Below, one piece after another: positions 1 to 7,117 of a DNA stretch of 12,902 bases. Numbering within the stretch: the first letter of the stretch is position 1; each line of letters starts with the position of its first letter. This DNA comes from Fimenecus sp045633505 (GTDB taxonomy: Bacteria > Bacillota > Clostridia > Oscillospirales > Acutalibacteraceae). Location: assembly GCA_045633505.1 (NCBI GenBank), contig JAZQYK010000046.1, forward strand, positions 1 to 12,902, in the 5' to 3' direction. The position numbers and the translations under genes were made by a program. Under the pieces are notes generated by a model, which did no database searches, was not told the DNA's origin, and saw only the letters and a list, made by a program, of their open reading frames with translations.

Positions 1-676
1 GATTTGCCCAAACGTCTGCGCTGTCTTTTGCAACGTAAATCGGAATATCACCGATTATTAAAATACCGTTTTCATTTGCATATTTCTTAAGGCTCGTCCA
101 TTGTTGAAAGAACAAATATTGAATAAATTTCTGAAATTCAATTTCATCCTTTAATTCTTCTTTCGCTTTGCTTACAGCACTTGCTTTACGAGCTTTAAGG
201 TCTGTACTCCACTCATTCCAAGACTTACCGTCAAAAGAGTTTTTAAGCGCCATATACAAGGCAAAATCATCAAGCCAGAAAGCATTGGTATCACAAAAAT
301 CAATATAATTTTCGTTTTCCGAATCAAAGTTATTATATGCTTTTTTCAGCACCTTGAAACGATTTTTATAAATTTTTTGAAAATCAACCTTTTCCTCGTT
401 TTCACCCCAATTTATTCTTGAATAATCGCTTTTTTTTAGCAACTTTTCATTACAGAGTAAATCAAAATCGATAAAATAAGGATTACCTGCAAAGGTTGAA
501 AAAGATTGATAAGGTGAATCGCCGTAGCTTGTCGGACACAAAGGCAAAACCTGCCAATAAGTTTGTCCGCTTTGTTTTAAAAAATCTACAAAATTATATG
601 CTTCAATGCCTAAAGTACCAATACCCGTATCTCCCGGTAAAGATGAAATATGCATTAAAACTCCGCTTGTTCTCAT
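1..676 (-). CDS. malQ: 4-alpha-glucanotransferase (amylomaltase), 5' part only
   Basis: GH77 amylomaltase, a cytoplasmic enzyme that transfers 1,4-alpha-glucan segments between maltodextrins and releases glucose. About 225 N-terminal residues are visible of the roughly 500 usual for the family; the rest lies beyond position 1. Seen directly: the N-terminus MRTSGVLMHISSLPG, then YWQVLPLCPTSYGDSPYQS at about residues 40-58, which is typical of the family, and near the edge IGDIPIYVAKDSADVWAN, a hallmark GH77 substrate-loop motif. The catalytic Asp/Glu residues should lie off the window. ATG at 676 is preceded by an AAGGA ribosome binding site at 684-688. It is the last visible gene of the sugar-uptake operon, 57 bp after the ATPase gene, which suggests the imported sugar is a maltodextrin. 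A separate promoter may lie in that gap. Confidence 0.95.
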   Translation of the reverse strand, partial: MRTSGVLMHISSLPGDTGIGTLGIEAYNFVDFLKQSGQTYWQVLPLCPTSYGDSPYQSFSTFAGNPYFIDFDLLCNEKLLKKSDYSRINWGENEEKVDFQKIYKNRFKVLKKAYNNFDSENENYIDFCDTNAFWLDDFALYMALKNSFDGKSWNEWSTDLKARKASAVSKAKEELKDEIEFQKFIQYLFFQQWTSLKKYANENGILIIGDIPIYVAKDSADVWAN

Positions 677-708
677 ACAAACCGTCCTTAATAAATAATA
701 TAAAACTA

Positions 709-737
709 ATGATATTATTTTTTTGAAGAAAAGTCAA
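709..737 (-). promoter_or_regulatory. Candidate internal promoter for malQ
   Basis: On the minus strand a TTGACT box (732-737) and a TATCAT box (709-714) are separated by exactly 17 bases; each matches the sigma-A consensus at 5 of 6 positions. The -35 box overlaps the stop codon of the ATPase gene, and transcription would start about 25 bases before malQ. This would let malQ be made independently of the transporter. The surroundings are AT-rich, so a chance match is possible. Confidence 0.4.
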
Positions 738-1828
738 TCACAGATTAAGATTTCACTGACTTTATCAAAAATATGCAATCTTTCAGTATCTATGAATATT
801 TTATAGATTTTATCTTTTTTCACCGAATGATTTGAAGAAATTTTCGCAATGATTTTTTGGTTTCCGATTTTACCGTACAAATAATAATTTGAACCTGTCA
901 TTTCAGCAATATCAACGTATAGTTCAAAACAATTGCCCCTTGATTCTTCCGTAATACTGATATTTTCAGGTCTTATTCCCAAAACTACTTCCTTGTCAGA
1001 ATACAAAGACAGCGCTTCATTCATTCTTTCAGGCAGTTTTAAAAAGCCACCTTCAAACACGGCGTAATAACCCTCTGCTTTTCTGAGAATTTTTGAATTG
1101 ATAAAATTCATCTGCGGAGAACCGATAAAACCTGCTACAAAAACATTTTGCGGATGATTATAAAGCATCTGCGGAGTATCGTTCTGCATAATGCGTCCGT
1201 CTTTCATCACGACAATTCTGTCACCCATTGTCATTGCTTCAATTTGGTCGTGAGTCACATAGACGAACGTTGTTTGTAATTCTTTGTGCAAAACGGAAAT
1301 TCGATTTCTCATTTCTGTACGAAGTTTTGCATCAAGATTTGACAGCGGTTCATCAAGTAAAAATACAGAGGGTTCACGTACCATCGCCCGTCCCAACGCA
1401 ACACGTTGACGTTGACCGCCTGATAAAGCTCTTGGTTTTCGATGTAAATATTGTTCAATGTCAAGCATTTTTGCCGCTTCGTGAACTTTTCTGTCAATTA
1501 AATCCTTGGGTAATCTTCTGTTTTTAAGTCCGAACGCCATATTTTTATAAACGTTCATGTGCGGATATAAAGCATAATTTTGAAAAACCATAGCAATATC
1601 GCGGTTCTTTGGTGAAACGTCATTAACCAGCTTATCACCTATATACATTTCACCGTCAGTAATTTCTTCCAGTCCTGCAATCATACGAAGTGTTGTCGAT
1701 TTTCCGCAACCTGACGGACCGACTAAAATTACAAACTCTCTATCTTTTATCTCAAGATTAAGATTTTCAATAACCGTTACTCCGTCTTCATAGGTTTTCT
1801 TTATATTTTTTAATGAAATTGATGCCAT
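734..1828 (-). CDS. Sugar ABC transporter ATP-binding protein (MalK/MsmX/UgpC type)
   Basis: Cytoplasmic ATPase of a CUT1 carbohydrate ABC importer, 364 residues, the usual length for the family. Visible motifs: Walker A GPSGCGKST (37-45), Q-loop around Q83, signature LSGGQ (135-139), Walker B with LLDEP ending near residue 161, D-loop SNLDAK (163-168) and switch histidine H193 in VTHDQIEAMT. The C-terminal ~120 residues fit the OB/TOBE regulatory domain of this family. All catalytic residues are intact. The ATG at 1828 has an AGGTGAT ribosome binding site that overlaps the TAG stop of the upstream permease, a sign of translational coupling. In many Bacillota a single unlinked MsmX ATPase serves several sugar importers; here the operon carries its own, which suggests but does not prove a dedicated ATPase. 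The exact sugar cannot be read from this protein. Confidence 0.96.
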   Translation of the reverse strand: MASISLKNIKKTYEDGVTVIENLNLEIKDREFVILVGPSGCGKSTTLRMIAGLEEITDGEMYIGDKLVNDVSPKNRDIAMVFQNYALYPHMNVYKNMAFGLKNRRLPKDLIDRKVHEAAKMLDIEQYLHRKPRALSGGQRQRVALGRAMVREPSVFLLDEPLSNLDAKLRTEMRNRISVLHKELQTTFVYVTHDQIEAMTMGDRIVVMKDGRIMQNDTPQMLYNHPQNVFVAGFIGSPQMNFINSKILRKAEGYYAVFEGGFLKLPERMNEALSLYSDKEVVLGIRPENISITEESRGNCFELYVDIAEMTGSNYYLYGKIGNQKIIAKISSNHSVKKDKIYKIFIDTERLHIFDKVSEILICD

Positions 1829-1836
1829 TGTATCAC

Positions 1837-2676
1837 CTAGCCTTTTACTGCGCCGTCAATTACGCCCTTAATAATGTATTTCTGACAAACAAGATAGAAT
1901 AAAATAATTGGAATTATTGCCAGTACAAGCATTGCCATAAATCCGCCCCAATCGATTGAGCCGTAAGCACCTTGCATAGTTAGTTGAATTGCAACCGAAA
2001 GTGTTTTATTTGTTGACCCCAATAAAAGATACGGCAAAAGGAAATCGTTCCAAATCCACATTGCATTGAGAATCGCAACCGTAATTGCAGTTGGCTTTAA
2101 AATCGGAAAAACCACCACAAAAAAAGTTTTTAACGGACTGCAACCGTCAATCATTGCCGCCTCCTCAATTTCTTTAGGCAACGACTTTACGAATCCGCTA
2201 AACATAAAAACAGATAATCCTGCGCCAAAGCCCAAATATACGGGTATTATTCCAAAAACAGAATTCAGATTGAGTTTTATACACACCGCAGTCATTGTAA
2301 ACATAACCATTTGAAAAGGCACAATCATACTGAATAAAAACAGGTAATAAATTCCTTTGTTTAACTTTGATTTAACTCTTGTTATATACCAAGCAGTCAT
2401 TGATGTAAAAACGACAATTGCTAAAACCGAGCCAACAGTTATGATGAGTGTTCTTAAAAATGCATCAAAAATGCCTGAACTTTGGATACCGTTAACATAA
2501 TTTTCAAATCCAACGAAGGTTTCTTCATTTGGAAATTCAAAAGGAGTCCCGATAATGTTAAATTTAGATTTAAAAGAGTTTATTATAACAAGATATATCG
2601 GAAAAAGAAAAACTACGGATAGCAACAACAATATAGCAAAAGAAAAGCCATTAAAAAACTTTTTTTTCTGTTTCAT
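1837..2676 (-). CDS. Carbohydrate ABC transporter permease (MalG type)
   Basis: Second inner-membrane subunit of the CUT1 sugar importer, 279 residues. It has about six hydrophobic segments, the first at residues 12-32, and the cytoplasmic EAA loop that docks on the ATPase: EEAAMIDGCSPLKTFFVVVFP from about residue 171. The ending KGVIDGAVKG is typical of MalG/UgpE-like permeases. I chose the ATG at 2676, which shares one base with the TGA stop of the upstream permease (TGATG); a TTG one codon earlier is also open but unlikely. A GAGG ribosome binding site lies inside the upstream gene at 2687-2690. The overlap implies coupled translation and equal amounts of the two permeases. The family is certain; substrate specificity is inferred only from malQ nearby. 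Confidence 0.94.
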   Translation of the reverse strand: MKQKKKFFNGFSFAILLLLSVVFLFPIYLVIINSFKSKFNIIGTPFEFPNEETFVGFENYVNGIQSSGIFDAFLRTLIITVGSVLAIVVFTSMTAWYITRVKSKLNKGIYYLFLFSMIVPFQMVMFTMTAVCIKLNLNSVFGIIPVYLGFGAGLSVFMFSGFVKSLPKEIEEAAMIDGCSPLKTFFVVVFPILKPTAITVAILNAMWIWNDFLLPYLLLGSTNKTLSVAIQLTMQGAYGSIDWGGFMAMLVLAIIPIILFYLVCQKYIIKGVIDGAVKG

Positions 2677-3521
2677 CAATCAGCAACCTCTTTTCTGCCC
2701 GTAATTTTCAGTTGTAGAAAAGCTATCAATGCGACAATTAAAAAGAATACGACAGCTTTTGCTTGACCAACACCCTGCCAACCAATTCTTCCATAAAACG
2801 TATTAAAAATATCAAGGGCCAGCATTGACGTTTCTCTTGCAGGTGCACCACCAGTAAGAGCTAAATTTTGGTCAAAAAGTTTGAAAGAATTTGTTATGGT
2901 TAAAAACAAACAAATTGTAACCGCAGGCATAACCATTGGTACCGTAACGTTTTTTAGTATTGAAATTGCCGATGCGCCGTCAATATATGCCGCCTCGTAC
3001 AATTCTGATGGAATATTCTGTAAACTTGCAATGTAAATGACCATCATATATCCAATCAACTGCCAATTAAGTAAAAATACCAATCCCCAAAAACCGTAAT
3101 CGGCACTATAAGTTATGTCTAATCCGAAAATTCCCAATACTGAGTTGATTAAAAGATTCCATATATAACCAAGCACAATACCGCCGATAAGATTTGGCAT
3201 AAAAAAAACCGTTCTGAAAAATGAAGTACCTTTTAAGGCTTTGGTAAGCATCAAAGCGAGAATAAATGAACATATATTGATAGTTATTACTGACACAACT
3301 GTAAATTTGACAGTAAACCATAATGCATTCAGGAAATTTTCATCCTGTGTAAATGCTTTAATATAGTTATCAAATCCTACCCATACTGCATTTTCAACCG
3401 TTGTGAATTTAGTGAAAGACAAATAAATTCCCATTATAAATGGGACTAAAAACACAACTGTAAACGAAATGAGAGTAGGCAACACAAATATTGGAAAATA
3501 TTTTTTTATATTTTGTTCCAT
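2676..3521 (-). CDS. Carbohydrate ABC transporter permease (MalF/MsmF/UgpA type)
   Basis: First inner-membrane subunit of the CUT1 sugar importer, 281 residues. Hydrophobic segments begin at residues 9-34, and the EAA loop YEAAYIDGASAISILKNVTVP starts at about residue 175. It lacks the large N-terminal extension of E. coli MalF, as is usual in Bacillota. I chose the ATG at 3521 (MEQNIKKYF), which has AAGGA at 3529-3533 seven bases upstream. An in-frame GTG at 3551 lies inside a hairpin and has no ribosome binding site. The gene follows the binding-protein gene after a 54-bp gap that holds the hairpin, and overlaps the next permease gene by one base. Confidence 0.94.
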   Translation of the reverse strand: MEQNIKKYFPIFVLPTLISFTVVFLVPFIMGIYLSFTKFTTVENAVWVGFDNYIKAFTQDENFLNALWFTVKFTVVSVITINICSFILALMLTKALKGTSFFRTVFFMPNLIGGIVLGYIWNLLINSVLGIFGLDITYSADYGFWGLVFLLNWQLIGYMMVIYIASLQNIPSELYEAAYIDGASAISILKNVTVPMVMPAVTICLFLTITNSFKLFDQNLALTGGAPARETSMLALDIFNTFYGRIGWQGVGQAKAVVFFLIVALIAFLQLKITGRKEVAD

Positions 3522-3528
3522 AAAACCA

Positions 3529-3533
3529 TCCTT
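3529..3533 (-). promoter_or_regulatory. Ribosome binding site that decides the first permease start
   Basis: AAGGA on the minus strand, seven bases before the ATG at 3521. It supports this ATG over the in-frame GTG at 3551 and stands just outside the base of the hairpin at 3540-3567, so it stays unpaired. Confidence 0.75.
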
Positions 3534-3539
3534 GCGACA

Positions 3540-3567
3540 TAATCGCCCCACAAAAGTAGGGCGATTA
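3540..3567 (-). other. Intercistronic hairpin after the sugar-binding protein gene
   Basis: An inverted repeat of 12-base arms around a 4-base loop. Read as minus-strand RNA, the arms are TAATCGCCCTAC and GTGGGGCGATTA with loop UUUU, including one G-U pair. It starts 8 bases after the stop codon of the binding-protein gene. No U-run follows, so it is unlikely to be a full terminator. By analogy with the structures between malE and malF in E. coli, it may shield the upstream mRNA from 3' exonucleases, so that more binding protein than permease is made. The structure is seen in the sequence; the role is inferred. Confidence 0.75.
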
Positions 3568-3575
3568 CAACTTAA

Positions 3576-4928
3576 TTACTGACTTTCGCTTTTCCAGCGT
3601 TCAACAAATGTTTTTTCAACGTCATCCCAGTTTTTAGTTCCTTGAGCATACTGCAAAAGTACCGCACCGAAATCATCTTTAAACGTCTGGCTTGGAAATA
3701 CTGTAAAATTCCACGGAATTGTTGTAATGTCGGCATTGTTCATCCATTTAATTATCTCTTGTGCCAATGGGTCAGCGGGTCTTTCGTTTTCTGTAAAAGT
3801 ATCAAACGGCGCAATAAATTCAAGTTTCTCAGTTACAAATTTTTTGCCCGTTTCACTTGAAAAGAGCCAATACATAAAGTCTTTTGCTGCTTGCTGTTCT
3901 TCTTGTGTCGCCTTTGAATTGACTGCAAAGAAGTTTTCCGTGCCAATGCAAAGTCCTTGTTTTTCTTCGCCGTCAACTCCCATATATATCGGCAAATATT
4001 TTACGTTTTCTGCCTTGACGGTATTTTGTTCAACTCCGCTTATTTGCGCCCACGCCCAATTACCGTTTTGCACCATAGCACATTGTCCAAGCGCAAATTC
4101 TGCCATTGATTCGTCAACAATTTTTGAGCCGAGAACTTTTTTGTCTGTAGTAGAATTATTTATATATAAATCAAAAATATTCTTAAAATTGTCGGAATAT
4201 TTGAATTCTGTTGTTTTTGTTGAGTCGCTTGATAAATCAACGTCGTTCTCATTAAATTCATAATAAACGGGAATGTTGGCAAGATGAGTATGCCATCTCC
4301 AATCCTCACCTGTTTTAAGTGAAGTTGAAGCAAAAACGCCTTTAATTCCAAGTTTATCAGCATTTTTCTGCATATCTTCAACTAACGTCTTTAAAGACTC
4401 AAAGTTCTTGATTTCATCCATTGAAGTAAAACCAGTAGCCTTTTCAGTTAAAGCAAAATATTTATCGGTAATCTCTTTATTATAGATTATGCCGTATCCT
4501 TCAACAACGTAAGGTATGCCGTAAACTTTACCGTCAACGGTAACGGCAAGAGATTTATCGGTTAAATGCTTATAAAGCTCTGTATCCGACAAATCAGCGC
4601 AATAATCTTTCCAATTTGCATATCCTTTTGGGCCGTTAATCTGAAATAAAGTCGGTGCTTCATCAGTTCCCATTTTTGCCGCTAAAGTTTGTTCATAGTT
4701 ACCGCTTGCCGCTGTTTCAACAATTAGCTCATTACCTGTTTCCTGATTATATGCTCTTGCAATTTCATCATAAACCGTTGCGCTTTCAGGCTTAAAATTC
4801 AGAAACCTTATCGTAGTTTTTCCGTCAGAATTTTGTTCGGTATTTGTTTGACTGCCGTTTTTACTGCAAGCAGTAAAAAAAGTAGATAACAAGCAAATAA
4901 CCATAATAATCGATAATATTTTTTTCAT
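3576..4928 (-). CDS. Sugar-binding lipoprotein of an ABC importer
   Basis: Extracellular solute-binding protein (family 1, MalE/MsmE-like), 450 residues, anchored to the outer face of the membrane. A signal peptide with lysines at 2-3 and a hydrophobic core ends in the lipobox FTAC, with the lipidated cysteine at residue 21; a Ser/Asn/Gln-rich linker follows. The mature part shows features common in this family, such as an early region on ATVYDEIARAYNQETG and the late segment GQCAMVQNGNWAWAQI. The ATG at 4928 has a perfect AGGAGG at 4936-4941. It is the first gene of the sugar operon, ahead of two permeases, the ATPase and malQ, so a maltodextrin or other alpha-glucoside is the likely ligand; this is inferred from context only. 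The hairpin behind it may raise its level relative to the membrane subunits. Confidence 0.93.
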   Translation of the reverse strand: MKKILSIIMVICLLSTFFTACSKNGSQTNTEQNSDGKTTIRFLNFKPESATVYDEIARAYNQETGNELIVETAASGNYEQTLAAKMGTDEAPTLFQINGPKGYANWKDYCADLSDTELYKHLTDKSLAVTVDGKVYGIPYVVEGYGIIYNKEITDKYFALTEKATGFTSMDEIKNFESLKTLVEDMQKNADKLGIKGVFASTSLKTGEDWRWHTHLANIPVYYEFNENDVDLSSDSTKTTEFKYSDNFKNIFDLYINNSTTDKKVLGSKIVDESMAEFALGQCAMVQNGNWAWAQISGVEQNTVKAENVKYLPIYMGVDGEEKQGLCIGTENFFAVNSKATQEEQQAAKDFMYWLFSSETGKKFVTEKLEFIAPFDTFTENERPADPLAQEIIKWMNNADITTIPWNFTVFPSQTFKDDFGAVLLQYAQGTKNWDDVEKTFVERWKSESQ

Positions 4929-4982
4929 TTTTATTCCTCCTGACTTGCCGATTTTATTAAAAAATGAAAATCAGCTTTGTTT

Positions 4983-5011
4983 TTTATATATTTTTACCAA
5001 ATATTTCGCAA
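4983..5011 (-). promoter_or_regulatory. Candidate promoter of the sugar-uptake operon
   Basis: On the minus strand TTGCGA (5006-5011) and TATAAA (4983-4988) are separated by 17 bases, matching the sigma-A consensus at 4 and 5 of 6 positions. Transcription would begin roughly 45-50 bases before the binding-protein ATG. No good CcpA (cre) site was found nearby. The AT-rich background lowers certainty. Confidence 0.5.
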
Positions 5012-5025
5012 AAAATTCCACGAAA
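5004..5025. promoter_or_regulatory. Possible operator: TTTCG-N12-CGAAA inverted repeat
   Basis: Arms TTTCG (5004-5008) and CGAAA (5021-5025) form a 22-bp inverted repeat that covers the -35 box of the sugar-operon promoter, the usual place for a repressor site. It lacks the central CG of classic LacI/MalR operators, and 5-base arms occur often by chance. No regulator gene is in the window. Confidence 0.25.
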
Positions 5026-5041
5026 AGAAAGATAAAAATTA

Positions 5042-5070
5042 TTGTTTTTTTTATCAAAATAAAGTATAAT
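5042..5070 (+). promoter_or_regulatory. Candidate promoter of the purine operon
   Basis: TTGTTT (5042-5047) and a perfect TATAAT (5065-5070) are separated by 17 bases. The predicted start near 5077 leaves a leader of only about 25 bases before xpt, which is too short for a purine riboswitch. The -35 box is weak (3 of 6), so an activator or low basal level is possible. Confidence 0.6.
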
Positions 5071-5088
5071 TACTTATATATTGATGAC

Positions 5089-5093
5089 GAGGA
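5089..5093 (+). promoter_or_regulatory. Ribosome binding site that decides the xpt start
   Basis: GAGGA seven bases before the ATG at 5101. The reading frame stays open upstream to 4945, but that stretch contains the promoter region and encodes nothing like the Xpt family. Confidence 0.8.
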
Positions 5094-5100
5094 TATTTTT

Positions 5101-5682
5101 ATGAAAATTTTAGAGGAAAGAATAGTTAAAGACGGAAAGGTTTTTTCGGGAAACGTTTTAAAAGTGGACAGTTTTCTAAATCATCAAATTGATGTTGCCT
5201 TACTTTCCGAGATGGGAAATGAGTTAAAAAAACTTTTTGCTGACGAAAAAATCACAAAAATACTGACAATTGAAGCATCAGGTATCGGTGTGGGCTGTAT
5301 GGTTGCTCAAAAGTTTCAATGTCCCCTTCTTTTTGCAAAGAAAACAAAGACACTCAACATTAAGGGCGACGTTTATACAAGTCAGGTTGAATCATTCACT
5401 CACCAATGCACTTACGACATTATCGTGTCTAAATCTTTTTTATACGAAAGCGACAACGTTCTTATTGTTGACGACTTTCTTGCAAAAGGAAACGCGCTGA
5501 TTGGATTGATTGATATCGTTAAGCAGTCAGGCGCTCGTCTTGCGGGTTGCGGAATTGCAATTGAAAAAGGCTATCAAGGCGGCGGAGATAAGCTCCGTAC
5601 TCAAGGAATCCGCGTTGAATCAATGGCGATTATTGATTCAATGAACGACGAAACCGGTGAAATTGTTTTTGGAACAAGGTAA
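5101..5682 (+). CDS. xpt: Xanthine phosphoribosyltransferase
   Basis: Cytoplasmic salvage enzyme that joins xanthine (and guanine less well) to PRPP to give XMP and pyrophosphate. The 193 residues match the usual ~190-194. The N-terminus MKILEERIVKDGKVFSGNVL, followed by KVDSFLNHQID (21-31), is close to the B. subtilis enzyme. The PRPP-binding motif VLIVDDFLAKGNA at 120-132 contains the paired acidic residues of type I phosphoribosyltransferases. EASGIGVG at 58-65 and the C-terminal ESMAIIDSM also fit. The start is set by the GAGGA site at 5089-5093. It is the first gene of the purine operon, 54 bp before the binding-protein gene. In many Bacillota xpt is paired with a xanthine permease and a guanine riboswitch; here it is paired with an ABC importer and no riboswitch is seen. 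Confidence 0.96.
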   Translation: MKILEERIVKDGKVFSGNVLKVDSFLNHQIDVALLSEMGNELKKLFADEKITKILTIEASGIGVGCMVAQKFQCPLLFAKKTKTLNIKGDVYTSQVESFTHQCTYDIIVSKSFLYESDNVLIVDDFLAKGNALIGLIDIVKQSGARLAGCGIAIEKGYQGGGDKLRTQGIRVESMAIIDSMNDETGEIVFGTR

Positions 5683-5736
5683 TAACAGCAAAACGCTGTA
5701 AAATATTACAAAAAAACAAAAGGAGAGAAATTTATT

Positions 5737-7053
5737 ATGAAAAATTTCAAAAAAGTTCTTGCAGTAGTTTTAGCTATTGCACTTATCGTTACTTGTTTTG
5801 CTGCTTGTGGCGATAACAACACAGATGAACCTGAAGTAAAGAAAGTAAAAGCTGCTCTTATTTGCTTACACGGTGACTCATCAACTTATGACAAGAACTT
5901 CATCGATGCTTTCAAACAGGCTTGTGCAAACAAGGGTCTTACAGTTGACGATTACACAATCGTTACAGACATTCCTGAAGGTACAGCTTGTTATGACGAA
6001 GCAGCTGCTTTGGCAGAGTCTTATGACCTTATCTTTGCTGATTCATTCGGTCACGAGCCTTATATGATTCAGGCAGCTAAGGAATTCCCTGAAGTTGAAT
6101 TCTGCCACGCAACAGGTACAAAGGCTCACACAGAAAAACTTGCTAACTACCACAATGCATTTGCTTCAATCTATGAAGGCAGATACCTTGCAGGTGTTGC
6201 AGCAGGTATGAAGCTTGTTGAACTTTACGGTGATGCTGAAGGTAAAGTTTCTGACGAAAACGCAAAAATCGGTTACGTTGGTGCTTTCCCATACGCTGAA
6301 GTTATTTCAGGTTACACATCATTCTATCTTGGCGTTAAATCAGTAGTTGAAAACGTTAAAATGGAAGTTCGTTATACAAACTCTTGGTATGACGAAGCAG
6401 CTGAAAAGACAACAGCTCTTGCACTTATCGACAAAGGTTGTAAATTGATTTCTCAGCACGCTGACTCTTGGGGTGCTCCAACAGCTTGTGAAGAGAGAAA
6501 CATTCCTAACGTATCTTACAATGGTTCAACTGGTGATAAATGTCCAAACACATTTATCATTGCATCAAGAATCAACTGGACTCCATATTTTGAATACATC
6601 ATTGATTGTGTTCAGAATGACAAAGCAATTGACGCTGACTGGACAGGTACAATCGCAACAGGTTCTGTAGAAATTACAGCACTTGGTACTGCTGCTGCAA
6701 AGGGCACACAGGAAAAACTTGATGCTGTTATGGCAGGTCTTAAAGATGGTTCAATTAAGGTATTTGACTGCTCAACATTCACAGTAACTGTTGACCCAGC
6801 TGTTAAAGATTCTTTTGGTAATGTAATTAATGCAAGTGCAATAATCAATGGTAAGAAGGGCACAGAAACAACTGAAAAGATTTCTGGACATCTCACAGGC
6901 TTTGTTGCTGACGTAGATGATGCAGGCGATTACATTCCTGAAACAGAAGTTGTTGAAACATCAGGCGACATTACTTTCGTAAATGAAAGTGCAAAACGTT
7001 CAGCTCCATACTTCAACATTATTATTGACGGTATTACAGCTGTAACTGAATAA
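5737..7053 (+). CDS. BMP/PnrA-family purine-binding lipoprotein (ABC importer)
   Basis: Extracellular substrate-binding lipoprotein, 438 residues. The signal peptide begins MKNFKKVLAVVLAIALIV and ends in the lipobox FAAC with lipidated C24. The mature part fits the BMP family (PnrA/NupN): CLHGDSSTYDKNFIDAFKQA near the N-terminus lies where the ligand-binding Asp/Phe region of PnrA is found, and VGAFPYAEVISGYTSFYLGV is the typical hinge region. It is some 80 residues longer than PnrA or NupN. The extra part is the C-terminus from about residue 351, after the segment KVFDCSTF that normally ends the fold. An AGGAG site at 5721-5725 precedes the ATG. Regular codon choice (many GCT, CTT, ACA) suggests high expression. 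Its place between xpt and an importer ATPase points to a purine nucleoside or base as ligand; which one is not decided. Confidence 0.9.
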   Translation: MKNFKKVLAVVLAIALIVTCFAACGDNNTDEPEVKKVKAALICLHGDSSTYDKNFIDAFKQACANKGLTVDDYTIVTDIPEGTACYDEAAALAESYDLIFADSFGHEPYMIQAAKEFPEVEFCHATGTKAHTEKLANYHNAFASIYEGRYLAGVAAGMKLVELYGDAEGKVSDENAKIGYVGAFPYAEVISGYTSFYLGVKSVVENVKMEVRYTNSWYDEAAEKTTALALIDKGCKLISQHADSWGAPTACEERNIPNVSYNGSTGDKCPNTFIIASRINWTPYFEYIIDCVQNDKAIDADWTGTIATGSVEITALGTAAAKGTQEKLDAVMAGLKDGSIKVFDCSTFTVTVDPAVKDSFGNVINASAIINGKKGTETTEKISGHLTGFVADVDDAGDYIPETEVVETSGDITFVNESAKRSAPYFNIIIDGITAVTE

Positions 7054-7087
7054 TTTTTATTGAAATTATTCTTATTTAACTAATTCG

Positions 7088-7117
7088 GAAAGGCGAAGCG
7101 CAACAACTTCGCCTTTC
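7088..7117 (+). other. Intercistronic hairpin after the BMP protein gene
   Basis: Arms GAAAGGCGAAG and CTTCGCCTTTC form an 11-bp stem with an 8-base loop, 34 bases after the stop codon. Only a broken T-run (TTTCTT) overlaps its end, so it looks like a partial terminator or an mRNA-stabilising structure rather than a full stop. The genes behind it belong to the same importer and must be transcribed. Either action would give more binding protein than membrane subunits. Confidence 0.7.

Noticed and set aside
693..720. AT-only 9-bp inverted repeat between the sugar ATPase gene and malQ
   Set aside because: It has no G-C pairs and no T-run and overlaps the candidate promoter; most likely compositional.
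496..726. 76-codon open frame on the plus strand opposite malQ
   Set aside because: It lies antisense to the conserved N-terminus of malQ and has no features of a real small protein.
2677..2679. TTG start at 2679 for the second sugar permease
   Set aside because: It is directly next to an ATG with normal spacing to GAGG and the common TGATG overlap.
3522..3551. GTG start at 3551 for the first sugar permease
   Set aside because: The GTG lies in the hairpin stem and lacks a ribosome binding site; ATG at 3521 has AAGGA at the right distance.
3727..4263. 178-codon open frame on the plus strand opposite the sugar-binding protein gene
   Set aside because: It is antisense to a clear gene, has no ribosome binding site or recognisable motif, and resembles other shadow frames of AT-rich genes.
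4945..5100. In-frame extension of xpt upstream to 4945
   Set aside because: It would run through the divergent promoter region, encodes a low-complexity Lys/Ile/Phe sequence unlike the family, and the ATG at 5101 has a good ribosome binding site and the correct protein length.
5685..5699. Short inverted repeat ACAGC / GCTGT after xpt
   Set aside because: A 5-bp stem without a T-run is too weak for a terminator and may be chance; the operon clearly continues.
5683..5736. Possible separate promoter for the BMP gene (TAAAAT at 5699-5704)
   Set aside because: No -35 box at a usable distance; the nearest TTGGAA is 24 bases upstream.
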